Source: Tubiluchus corallicola (Eukaryota; Priapulida; Priapulimorpha; Priapulimorphida; Tubiluchidae). Taken from it: a stretch of DNA of 64,000 nucleotides. The notes beneath the pieces were generated by a model, which ran no database searches, was not told the DNA's origin, and saw only the letters and a program-made list of their open reading frames with translations. Positions 12,641-24,000 of this stretch are shown one piece after another (positions within the stretch are counted from its first letter, which is position 1; the number at the start of each line of letters is the position of its first letter). The stretch lies in assembly GCA_030141605.1 (NCBI GenBank), contig JAQGDQ010000196.1, positions 248,001 through 312,000 on the forward strand. The letters are read 5' to 3'. Position numbers and translations under genes: made by a program.

Positions 12641-13260
12641 TGAACACAAATCAGACTTTTTCATCCACAGGATCAGCCAAAGCCACAGTACTAGGGTTAG
12701 GTCCGCTGTGTGGTGTGATTCAAGACCATCTTGCTTTTGTGCGATATCTATCTATGAAAATACCTCGGCATTACCTTTCATTTGATGTATTACAAGCTAC
12801 TATTCAACAGAATGTGTGAGCATTTTGTCTGTTTGGCTCCTCAATTTCACTCCTAGCGATGTTCTGTGTCAACCAATCTGGTCGCAGCTCATATTATTGA
12901 ATCCATGGCATGATTGTCATTGAGGCCTTTCATTTGATACATTACGACCTACTGTTTTCCCGCACTCAGCCGTTCACTAGATTTCAACCTCCTAGCCACA
13001 TAACCAAAAATTGTAAGAGGAGACCCAGCCTAAAGAGATTATAGGAAACCCACTGCGTGACCTTTGACCCAGGTGACTGGTCATATACAGACATAAATCC
13101 CCCTGTCTGGCGATTGCGCTCTGAGAGCTTCGTGAGCCTTGCCCTCTATGTTTGCGAGTTATTAAAAGAAACACAAAGGCCGAAGAGTAAATAAGCAAAA
13201 AACGTGGTAGGCCGAAGAGTAGATAAGCAAAAAAACGGGGTAAGTCAACAAATTAAAGTA
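12640..13260. repeat. Dispersed repeat copy 1 (TGACCTTTGACC family)
   Basis: This segment shares ordered words with 20050-20760: CATTTGATRYATTAC, then TGACCTTTGACCCAG, then GGTCAYATRYAYA and CCCTKKSYC, with similar spacing. GTAGATAAGCAAAAA-like words also repeat locally at about 13180-13240. No open reading frame is shared, so a non-autonomous interspersed repeat is likely. Confidence 0.5.
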
Positions 13261-13741
13261 CTTTAAGTAATGCATGATATCACAAGCTGAAGTGTTTCAC
13301 CTGAGATTCCTGCAATATCCCTTTCATCATGCCGTCTAACTAATTGCAGCTTTAATTATTAACATTGCAATGGGAAACTCATTAATTAGTAATCAAGGTT
13401 TGTTAACTGAACAACGCCTAATTGATGTGCAATTGCTAAACAATTGTTGTGTTGCTCACACCTACGAGGGTTATTAATTACGTGACAGGCTTTAGGTTGA
13501 GAGAGAGGCTATGTATCTAGCCCTGAGAAACCATAATAGATTATTAGCTCAACGTTCGGCGCGAGGTAGGCTTTTATAGTGGTTATCTTTGATTAATATT
13601 TCTGGCTTAGTACTAGCGGTTTACTGTGTTTTCACTTCGCGTTGATTTATTTTCAGTGAATAAAATTCCAGACCATCCAGCTGATTAGTTATTGCCGGTT
13701 TTAATAATGTTTAAACCTTCTAATGACTACCACATAAATTA

Positions 13742-14332
13742 AAACTTAAAGGAAAGCCAGAACTCATCTTAAACTATAGCTCAAAACAATCTACCCTATA
13801 ATAATAATATTGAAAGGAAACATACTATTTCTTTCAATACTGATTTACGCAAAAGAATTATTACTACAGAAACGTAATTTCGCATTCGCGCTGTTAGTTC
13901 TTCGTTGTTACTGCTGTTACATGCATTTCGCAATTCGCTAATTACATCGGAAGAGCGCCTCTCAGTTCAAATGTGTTCAATTTTGACGTAGTGCAGACGT
14001 CCGAGAGCTACTGGCAAACTAGAAATTTGAATTTAAAACTTAAAATTTGCTGAGTTTTTGTGTATCACGCTGAATGTTGTACAGTAACACTGTACTTCAA
14101 TTTTCGCTTTCGCAAACAGGTGCACCACGCTCGTGAAATGTTTTTGTGCTGTTGAAAATTATGTTCAGTTGTGATGTCATCACTAGTTAGGCTCGCTTGT
14201 CGTTAATTAGGTTATAGTCTATTATTTAAGTACCAGAAATACTTTGGTAGTGCTATAGGTCTTAAAATGTGTACTTTTACCGTACCTCAAAATGGGGTAG
14301 GATATATAAATTCACACAGTTTTTCTTTAAAT
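13742..14332 (+). repeat. 590-bp dispersed repeat, copy A
   Basis: The segment aligns along most of its length, same orientation, with 35935-36527. Shared words in order include TATAGCTYAAAACAAT, GAATTATTACYACAGAAA, CCTCTCAGTTCA, TTGTACAGTARCACTG, and a well-kept core GTGATGTCATCACTAGTT followed by GGCTCG. Neither copy has a recognisable ORF or clear terminal repeats, so it is probably a non-autonomous transposon. A LINE 3' end follows directly. Confidence 0.7.
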
Positions 14333-14339
14333 GTAAACT

Positions 14340-14705
14340 TTTGTGGACCATTTGTGGTATTGGACTCTGGTTTTTTTATTTATCTATGCGTTTTCAAATC
14401 ATGCAGTAATTTTTCTCAAATCGAGTTGTACCGATTTTGAACTCATTGCCTGCATATGTTGATCGTAACTGCACAAAATATTAAGTTATTTAAAAGCCGC
14501 TTATATAAATTTAAATAAATAAAGTTACCTTACATAAATTCCTTGTCCTCAATAGACACATGCTAGCAGTTAATCTCTTTGTGTCTTTACCACACTCTTG
14601 TAAATATTTTATTTGTATGTTTTTCCAACGTGTTTTATATATATTGTTTTTATTATAGACTGTATTTTACTATTGGGTGTGAATAAAATAAAATAAATAA
14701 ATAAG
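14340..14705 (+). mobile_element. LINE 3' end (CR1/Jockey-like), decayed
   Basis: A short translated stretch reads ILNSLPAYVDRNCT, followed in a shifted frame by LFKSRLYKF. This is the usual C-terminal signature of non-LTR reverse transcriptases (W/LNSLP...FK..L). A 3' untranslated part follows and ends in a repeated AATAA tail (about 14685-14705), typical of CR1-like LINEs. Only the extreme 3' end is present, as expected for 5'-truncated insertions. Confidence 0.6.
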
Positions 14706-17320
14706 ATACCAAACGCAGAGGTCGGTTAGCTGTCTGTAGGTTCTGAGCTACGTCTCTTTATTTTGATACTTTCTAAATCTGTGTATTCAATATGCTTGCG
14801 GCTACAACGTTTTGCTACAAGTATGCATTCACCCGCTTTATGTTCTGCCGTTTCTACTCGTCCTTGTACGGAAACGGTTGTTCACATTGAAATAGAATCA
14901 CCAAAGTTGTATATGAAATTAAGCTTCTCTTGTACATTAAAAACTGAAATTTTTCTACAGCACTATCTTCTTGTGACTTTGCATGATTTTCTGCGTTTTG
15001 GATCGACCTCTTTTACGATGTCCTTTGCATTATTTGTAGGCGCGCTACGTCAGTAGAAGTTTGAGGAAAGTAGTTGAGAACCGTGATTATTTAGAATGTA
15101 TAGTAACCACACATGTTACACTGACACACAGCCGTAGTTCATTGTATTGTTTTCTCAGTAGCAGTTGCTCAAATTTTCATGTTAAACCAGGAGTCTCACC
15201 TGCATGGTTTTAGGAACGTAATGATCTTAAGTGTGTAAGATTTTCTTATTAATTGTAAATATTTACTTGAAATTTTATTTGTTTCTTCCTCTGAGTAGAT
15301 GAGTGAATTGCAATAAATTTATTTAATTTATTGTGTGTAGATGTTTGGTTTATAGGTCCTAGATATTTTAGTGTTTTGCCGTAACCGTAATATAGGCCGC
15401 TTAGCGGTGAAGGCCTACACTAACAGGTGTGAATTGTCGTTATTATAAACAAAGGATTCGCCACTGTCAACGAGACGTAAATATTGTCTTGTTTACCACA
15501 TTGCTCACGTATCTACAAAGTACAAATACTAGCGAAAGAGCGCTTGATTTGTTGTTTCTAATTTACCTGCGTCCTGCAGCAAAGACTGGCTCACAGGTTT
15601 GAGAATGTTTATTCAGATTATTTCCTTAGCTTATTGGCTGATATGTATTATCAAGCTCAAAATTGAATGGTATACATAATAAGCTTATAAATTTAATTGC
15701 AATCGTCCATTTATAATAATTAATAGGTTGCTTGATGAGTGAAACTCAATGGTAAATGAAAAGCAACAGACCTGCGCTTTTTTACTGTACAATCACCGTC
15801 TTCTTTTAAGTGAGAATTTCGCCAGTTTCCGCTTGATTTCTTCAGTTTTGTTTTCATCTTTAAGCCATTCGGTTTACTTTTGAACAAAATAAAGGGGTTA
15901 ACCCTGCGTTTGTTTGCTTTTCCCATGTTTACATTATTGTGCAGTGTTTACTTTTCGCTCATCTCATTACCGCTATCTCTGTAAAACTTTTTCAATTTTT
16001 CATATCGTCCGTACAGTCATTGTAACCATGTGAAGTGAATTAAACTTGAACGTGTACAATGAAACTGAAAATTTCTGAACATTTGAACCGTCCCTTGAGT
16101 TTATTCTGTGCTGCTGTGAAGCATATTCTGTTGATGATGGCAGAAGGTGCCTAGAAACAACAAGATTTTTTTAAAAAAATTAAACATTGGCAATGGTTTA
16201 TCCTGATACTTCATTAATCCGGCGTTACATTTTTAATCCCGCCTGATTGTTTCATATTATGTTCTGTTCGAATAATTGCTCTTTGGAGAACTTGTGTCAT
16301 ATGGGGACAGTCGACTTGCTGTGTCAGCGTAAAACCGAAAGTAACAAAATATTTTCCATGAACCAATCATTTCAAACAAAAACAAGTTTTATGACTTATC
16401 ACCAAAACGCCAACACATTTGTTAACGTGCTCACTTGGATGATTCCTTGCTCAGTCTGATCCAGTGTTTGTTCCTCTTAATCTTAGCAATTTGTAAGCAT
16501 CCATTCTGCTAAAAATTCTAACTGAGGTTCGAACAAACTGAGGGGTAATCTCCGGTAATTTCAAGTCTGTAAGTTGTCGCAGCCGGTATATGTTGTTATA
16601 AAAATTGAATGATATTAGAGACAGGTTAAGAGAAAAGAATTCACGAGCTCTTCTAATACTTTGGTTCTCCTCAAGCATCAAAGAATTTTCTTTAGTTTTG
16701 AGCAAAAACTAAAACCATGGCCAATTTTATCAATACTTTACATCGCATGCGTGAGCATTTTTGATAAGTTAGTGATTAGAAACCAGTGGCAGTTGTGCGC
16801 AGTTTTTGTATTCATTTACTCAAAGCATATCGGAGCGCTTGAAGCGCCATTATTAATGAATATTGATGCTGTAAGTTAACATGATTGTTTCGTATGAAAG
16901 GTCCAGGTGCTACTTGGAGTAAGCCAAGGTCATTTTTCTTACAATCTTGACAAGATCATAAGATGGGCACATTTACTTTGACGCCTAATAAAACTCATTC
17001 TATATTTGTCTGAGAAATTTTACTATCCTTTCATTCTTTTCGCTTTTCATTCCTGGTCTAGGCCTTGGATAAACTTATTGTGAAAATGCAGTTAAACTCT
17101 TGCTAAAAGATTAAAAAATTCTTTTGCAAAACGTCTCTTGTATCTATTGCACATCAGAAACGATTCTGTTAAACTCAAACCATGTCGAATTGACGATGTT
17201 TAATATTTTATTCTGTGGTATTTGTAAAGTTTTCGAATGCTCCTTTATGATGGCTGCTAGCTTGCATTTTGCTGAAAAGTGTTTTAATTTGACATAAATT
17301 TTCACGGACATGAGTCTTGT
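14706..17320. other. Intergenic DNA with no recognised gene
   Basis: AT-rich sequence with several short ORFs up to about 97 codons that show no recognisable motif. A small palindromic arrangement of GGCCGC/GGCCTA lies near 15393-15418. Nothing else is supported. Confidence 0.45.
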
Positions 17321-17323
17321 GTG

Positions 17324-17625
17324 TGAGTCTTTGAGCCAGTGAATAACTCGGTGAGTCAGTCGGCAAGTGAACATAAAACTGCAAGGGCTCACATTAACAG
17401 CAAACACTAGGTCCTTATGGTCCAGCATCACCTTATCTGTGTGTCTCAAAAGTAATGTGTACAAGTGAGTAATTAGCACCGATTAACTCACTGAGCATTA
17501 ATCTAAAAAGTGAGTAACTCAGTGAGTCAATCAGTTAGTGGACACAAAACTTCAAGAGGCTCACTACACTAATGTAAACGGGTGAGTGGCTCAGTGAGTC
17601 AGTTTCTTTGTGGCATCATAAAAGC
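17324..17625. repeat. Degenerate tandem repeat (GAGTMACTCRGTGAGTCA units)
   Basis: The block GTGARTAACTCRGTGAGTCA, followed by ACAYAAAACTKCAAGRGGCTCAC, occurs at about 17336 and again at about 17508, a spacing near 172 bp. A shortened third copy starts at about 17579 (GTGAGTGGCTCAGTGAGTCA). Additional GTGAGT words fill the spacer. This is a diverged minisatellite-like array. Confidence 0.65.
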
Positions 17626-20050
17626 CATGAAATTCATTCTAAATTGAATGTTCAGCAAGAGGTTCACAACACGTCTCCTTTATCGAGCGGTCGTTTCTTG
17701 TAAATAATGGACTTTACATATACTGATTAACAATGAAGGTTTTTACAAGATTTAGTGTTGGCTTTACTAAGTAAGTTCTAGCAGGAGACTGGTTTATTGT
17801 TTCAAACCCTGTTCATTACCGTGTTGGCCAACATGCTGCTGTTGAAAAGATGAAAACGGTCAACCTTTCAACCGAATCAAGTTAGGGAATTCTCTTTGAT
17901 GATCTGCAATGCAACAGTTGACCTCGTGGTACAGTGAAATTATTACGAAGAGAAACATAAGGCAAAGCGTAAATATTTTAATATTCTTCATGTGATCTTT
18001 TTGACTTTTCTCTCATTTTTCTGCACCTGTAATCACTCCACACCTGTCTATAGGTAACACTAGCTGAAAGACATCAACCAAGAACAAATTGAATTGCTTT
18101 ATCAAATACTTGTTGAAAGTCAAGAGGTGTTTGATTCAAAGATTTTCTATAGACGTTAAAGAATGAGTTTTCCTTGAGACGGTATTACAGTTCATTCAAA
18201 GTAAAATCCACAGTTGAACATTACTAGGTGTTATTCAAAGTTTAATTGATCGATAACTCTAGATTCTAAAGATTCTTACAGCTTGTAAACGCCTATTGCT
18301 TATAATCATATGTAAAACAAGGTGTGGCACAAAAACTAATCACACCCCTCCAATCATATCCACCCTTGTTTTGCGGGTGCACAGATGTGCCACCAGCTGT
18401 GGTCGATAATGAAGATGGACTGATAAATCTGGTGCTCAAAAATAGATGATTTGATGGATAAGAGAATGTCAAACTAGATTAAATTGGACACGCAACAAGT
18501 CAGAGTTTTTAGATTTGTGCACTTGCAGTATATAAAAACTGAGCAACTGGTGTTTCTTTCAACAAGTTATGTTTTGCTATATTACAGAATTATGTTTATT
18601 TTATTCTTAGCGTTTATTGATCTGATATGTTTATTTTGCAGATGCTAAAACTGTGCACAGCATTACTAAGTTTTAACTGCTAGGTGGATTTATTTGTTAT
18701 TTTCTTTCCGTAATTGCAAAATATTTTTCGAATTTTTGATGTTATTTTATTCTGCAGTATAAAAATAAGATAAACTGCTATTTCTTTGATGTTTTCTACC
18801 AGTCTGGCTTGTCGGAATTAAGAAAAAGTTATGTAATATGGCAAAATAAGACGTGATTTATTTCGTAATATTCCAGTTTTTCTAAAAAAAAAGTTAATTA
18901 TAACAATGTGGTTGAATTATCCGAGCAATTTTTATAGAATTCAGCATTAGCATACACGTTTTACATCTTTTTATGGCAGAAAGCTGGTGTATGTTACCTG
19001 ATTTTAACATTCTCTTATGTAATATCTATGCGCATCTATGAAATACGTTGTTATTTTTGTACGTTTAATGGAAACTTTGGCATTATACGTAAATACCAGT
19101 TATAAAATAAAGTTTACGTGTTTCCAGGGCGAGCACGATCTTTGTTTTGAACATGTTTTTCCAAAGTTTGTTTCGGGTCGTCCAATGACTACATTTACAA
19201 GATTTAGAACACGAATTTTTTAATGAGTTATTCTTTGTCCCTTTGTATCAACGTGGCTACAAAGCTGCATATGTTCTTTGGTTTCCACATGTCATTAGAA
19301 TAATGTGCTCTTCGCCCTTGCCACGTATTGGGCTGAATTTCGTCAATTGCTGTCAACATTTTTATCTTCGCCATCTGACTTTTTTCTCCTAACTTTAGAG
19401 TTGTAGAGTTATTTTCACATCTGATTGAAACTGTATAGTAAGAGTTGCTGTGATTCGTCTAAACGTTTTTATAAACGACTGCACAGTCAAAGCATCACAT
19501 CATTTTTGTATACAGTTATTTTTTTGCTAACTTTTCATCTTATCATGCGTGCTACTGCATGTCTACTCGTGTGCATTACCTGTGAAAGCTTTTCATTTTA
19601 CTCCTTGATAATGTACAGATAGCCATGCACCTGGTTACACACCTGTCCCACAGGATTTTGAATGGCAGACCACCTCTGTCTGGTTTGACTATAAGAATAA
19701 TGTGCCACTCTGACACTATTGCAAGCTTTTGAGTATTTAGGTTCAAGACTTTCTTATGCTGATATTCAGAATGTTTTTTACACAGTATTAAATTGAGGTT
19801 ATTCTAAATCGTATGTGTTTTACATTGTTAGATTATTAAATCTATATATTTATAATCATAAAATTTAGATTTCAAACTAGTTGACAATGTTTCTGATGTG
19901 GTCAGAAACTGAAGATTTTGCAAACAATACAGTCAGTAGTTACAGAATTGGGCATTGAAAAGACACCAGCCTCTTCTTTTAAAGTTCTAACATTATTTTA
20001 TTGAATTCAGTTTGCTTGAATGCATAGGAACTGCACTTCATAATGAAATG
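17626..20050. other. Intergenic DNA with no recognised gene
   Basis: AT-rich, with scattered short ORFs of no recognisable family. No repeats were identified with confidence. Confidence 0.45.
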
Positions 20051-20760
20051 GCAACTTGTAACATTTTAACCTGTGACCCAGGAGTCAGAGGTCCACCAAT
20101 TTTGGCATAACTGATACCATTCAGTTTATCTCTTTGAGACATTTCATTTGATATACTACATCATACTATTCCTAGACACCCAATGTATTCCTGTTCCTGA
20201 CCCCCATTTTTCAGTTTTTGCCTCCTAGCGGAAAATTTCCCATCCCTCTAAGTGCCCCATATTCTGCCATACCCAGGAACTTGGCAACACCTAACCATAT
20301 ACCAGATATTATGGCCCCAGCTCAAAAACTGTCGGAGAAGATAGATCCTAAAGAAAAATAAATGAAGACCCACCCGCTCCATGACCTTTGACCCAGCAAC
20401 TCCGGTCACATGTATACATAGTTCCCTTTGCCCAGAGAGTGTACCCTGTGAATTTGGTGTTCCTGCCCCTAAGCATGTAAAAGGACACCAAATGGCAGCC
20501 CCAAATTTTGCATTGTGGCCCTTCCCTCGGGCGTTTATAGCTTGTCAGCTTTTTGAAACCCCAGTTCCATATCTACCCCACAGTACCCAAATACTTGTGA
20601 AAAAGAATTGCAAAAAACCGAAAGCCCTAAGAGGAATTATGTCTTAAAGGAAAAACTGACCGATGCCTACTGCCCTTTCCCCTTGACCAAAGGTCAGTGG
20701 TTCCCTGCCCAGAGCTACCAAACCTGTGAGTTTGGTGACCCTATCTAACAAAGGTTTAAG
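20050..20760. repeat. Dispersed repeat copy 2 (TGACCTTTGACC family)
   Basis: Partner of the repeat at 12640-13260. It contains CATTTGATATACTAC, then CCATGACCTTTGACCCAG, then GGTCACATGTATACATAG, then a second diverged block with GACCAAAGGTCAGTGG (about 20690) and another CCTGCCCAGAG. It is less AT-rich than its surroundings. The 88-codon ORF within it (20381-20647) looks like repeat-derived translation. Confidence 0.5.
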
Positions 20761-20895
20761 AGTTGTTAAGCATTTAAGTTGCAGAGAATAAATAAGAATA
20801 AATAACTCAATGAAAATCAGTAAGATTTTGCTATAGCTAAATCTTAATAATTATCAGGAACCAATAAAAGCTCAAAATTGATTACAAAAAATAAT

Positions 20896-20948
20896 TAGTT
20901 ATTTTTTAAATTATTTATTATTATTTATATAATTTAAAAATAACTAGT
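20896..20948. repeat. AT-rich inverted repeat
   Basis: AATTAGTTATTTTTTAAATTAT is followed, after an ATTATT-rich loop, by an imperfect reverse complement ending ATTTAAAAATAACTAGT. It could extrude a hairpin. The arms are almost pure A/T, so function is doubtful. Confidence 0.5.
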
Positions 20949-21012
20949 CCAGCAAAACTAATACTTACGAAAGTTGGATTGACTGGTGAGCTATTAACAA
21001 GTTTAAGGCGCA

Positions 21013-21066
21013 CCTTGATCACAAGTTAATCATCTTGATCACAAGTTGATCACCTTAATCACAAGT
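21013..21066 (+). repeat. Short tandem repeat (CTTGATCACAAGTTRATCA)
   Basis: Three adjacent imperfect copies of a unit of about 18-19 bp built around TTGATCACAAGT. It lies directly before a tRNA-like SINE head. Confidence 0.75.
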
Positions 21067-21190
21067 CTAGATGTTCTAATGGTCACTGCATTCGACTTAT
21101 AATCTGAAGGTCCCTGTTTCAATCCTGACTATTTTGCATTACCTTTCGGATAAGTTTGTTTTCAAAAATGTAATAAAGCTGTATAGGTTC
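21066..21190 (+). repeat. tRNA-derived SINE
   Basis: The segment GATGTTCTAATGGTCACTGC resembles a pol III box A, and GGTCCCTGTTTCAATCCTG about 30 nt later resembles a box B. Spacing and order fit a tRNA-derived SINE head. The acceptor stem is not preserved, so a functional tRNA is unlikely. It is followed by an unrelated body ending near 21190. Confidence 0.5.
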
Positions 21191-23370
21191 ATTTTATCAT
21201 TGTGGATTCTCGTATACTGACACAGTTTGCAGTTTTATGTGCATAGTGTGCGCTAAACATTTTACATAGACGCTCAAATAAATTTGATTTATCCACCTAT
21301 TAAAGAAAATTAACGAACTAAGTAACAGCACTGTCTCTTAGTTTCTTTAAAGTTTTTAAATCATTGATTTCTATGTAGTGCAATAGTTCAGTTACAAAGC
21401 ATCTTTCCCTGACTGACTATATTTTTTATTACCACTTTTACTCCAATTTGTCTGTTTCTGTACTTCTTTACAGAACAGGAACGTCTTTGTTAATTTTTCT
21501 TCTCCAGTTTTCTTATTGGTTTTTCTTCCGTCTGAAATCGAGTTTGTGTATTTGTCTATTCATTGCCTTCCTCGGGCGGATGAATACAATCACTGTCCAT
21601 CTCATAACAACCGAACTTATTGTCTAGGGAAGACTTATCTGGTCTTAATAAAACTTGATCATTTTTGTAAACATTCGATGTGTTTAGACTTGTAGAACAC
21701 ACAATCTTTACCAGAACCTAAGAACTGCACTTAGCTGTGCGCTATTAATTATTGTTTCTGTGAAGTAGCTGATATATTTGAAATACCATGGTACTACTAA
21801 TAGACCTGTTAACATAAAAGTACATCAATAATCACTCTGCTATGGAGCCTGTAAAAGGTCGATCAGGAAAATGTGTTAATAATAATTGCCATTATTGTAC
21901 ATAATTGTTGTAGATATTACAGGTTTATTGTTAAAAGAGTGAGTCTTCTGGTATCTCCAATGAGAAAACTTAAACAGATAATTAAGGTATCTGGTTCAAT
22001 GATAATTAGATAAACATTGCTCTGCTATGAGAATAAATCCAATTTGTTGAAGTATAATAAGAAACTGTCAAGTGTTATTAATGGTGTGACTAGTCAGTTG
22101 AAGTAGGACTTTTCTTGTACGAATCAACGTTAAAAACTTTTAAAAGGGATTGTGCGTAGTCATATAAGAGAATCTCAGACCTTTTGCTTACTTTTTAAAA
22201 ATATAGCTTCCTTACTATTTTCCAGGAAATTGCAGTCTGGTGAAGCAAAAAGCTCCGCTTTTGATTGTCGATCTTGATTGGCACCACGCACTTGAAAAAT
22301 CATCATTCAATTTAAGACAGCCACCCACATTGTTAAAACGGGTCACTAAACATGAAGGGTACAAGAGTTTATTTTTACTTTTAATCACCTGTTTTCCAGT
22401 TTGTAATAAGCACTACACTGAAACCTGCAATAGAATTAAAACGTTTATTAGGTGACAGTGCAGAAAAAAATTCATGGAAGGTTAGTATTTATCTACAAAA
22501 CAATTTACCTGGTAGCTGTATATCCTGATTAAACCCGCGTTTACAGTTAATTCGTCGTGTGAGAATTCCTTAAAGCTAAAATTTATATTTGTATCGTCTA
22601 TATGTAGCTTTATATCCAGAAATAAAAAGTAATGGAATGAGGAATTTTACACAAATACTTGTATCTAGAATGCTAGAGGGTTTCATTATCTACTCAAATA
22701 AAATATTAATTAAATTTATAGCGTTTCATCATAGAGGATTATCCTCGATAATGAACTGTGTTACAGTCCTTCCACAACCATCTTTTAAATAGGTCTTTCC
22801 TTTAATTCTGGATCCCGGCATGCATAAAAAGGTACACTTAACTGTTTGCCATTGTACAAATTAGTAAATTACAGTCACATTAGAATTAAATTGACAATGT
22901 TAAGAGACTTGGGAAGTCTTCCCTATTGCATTACATTGCCGTTAGCGCGTTTAGATTGACACTGGATAAGTGCACGTTTAATGAGTTCACATTCTTTGAC
23001 CAGTTTCTAAAGGAGGACCACCTTGCATGAAAACCCACTCCGTCATCATCTTTGCGTCTCCTGCCGCCCACAGTTCTACATTCCTGCATGAAACGTGTGA
23101 TAATAAATTACCTCTCAGCACATCACGTATAGTTGTTGCAGTAAAGATATAAATTTTATAGTTTTAATAACAATGACAACATCATGTTACATCAGCAACA
23201 ACAACAACAATCTTTATGCATTTATTTCAACAGATAACATGTCTGTTACACTTAAGGCTTTTATCACTCACACACAGAAAATAAAACCTTATTAACCCTT
23301 ACTAATCCTTTTATGCTTATTAACATACACTAGACAGGGCAACAGCAAGTATAACTTTTAAAATTCGTTG
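21191..23370. other. Intergenic DNA with no recognised gene
   Basis: AT-rich. The short ORFs do not resemble known proteins. A small CAA-repeat lies near 23196-23210. Confidence 0.45.
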
Positions 23371-23374
23371 ATTT

Positions 23375-23440
23375 GATTAGCTGCAGTATCGAACCCACAA
23401 CCTTCCAGCTGGAAAACATGCACATTTCTACTAGATTTAA
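23375..23440 (-). repeat. tRNA-like SINE head
   Basis: On the minus strand, GGTTGTGGGTTCGATACTGC is a good pol III box B, preceded by a weak box-A-like part and a CCAGCTGGAAGG anticodon-arm-like hairpin. The structure is incomplete, so I call it a SINE remnant. Confidence 0.5.
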
Positions 23441-23944
23441 CTTTTACCTAACCAACATTTCAGCTTCCTCCTTGATTATCCAACTTGTTGGTGCCAGAAC
23501 TTAGTCCACTCACCGCAGGTGTGGGCCATTTGAAGTCATATACCCAGGCCCTGAATAACGCTTTTGATTAAATACATTTTAGCCACAAGTACAACACGTA
23601 ACAAACCTTTTTATTATTATGTAGAACGTATTTCAGACTACAGTAATCATGTTCTGCTGGTTTGACACTTTACTGGTTACAAATAGTATTGAAATTTTAG
23701 TTGCAACTGCAAGTACATCGAGGTTACCAGTCTTGGGCACTCATGTGATGATTTTTAAATGATTGATTTTTTAATAACACGAGTATTATATTGTTTTGCT
23801 ATGTGATACAGAGCTATATATTTTATATAAAATGATAAACAAAGTCGGTGCCACCAGTCACTTCAAAGAAGTTCAATAAACGTCTGTAAAACTGCTTAAT
23901 GTTTAAATACTACTTATTTTAAGTTTTTCCATGAAGTAGCTGTA

Positions 23945-24000
23945 ATCGAAAGCAGTTTTGTGATACCTGGCGACACCTGGCTCAAATCCAGGCAGTATCA
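23945..24000 (+). repeat. Possible tRNA-like SINE head
   Basis: CCTGGCTCAAATCCAGGCAG resembles a T-arm with a box B, with a correctly ordered but weak upstream part. It may be a short SINE remnant. Confidence 0.3.

Noticed and set aside
17144-17479. 111-codon minus-strand ORF
   Set aside because: It runs through a degenerate tandem repeat and has no recognisable domain.
21066-21140. A functional tRNA gene
   Set aside because: Box A and box B-like words are present but the acceptor and other stems do not pair, so a SINE head is more likely.
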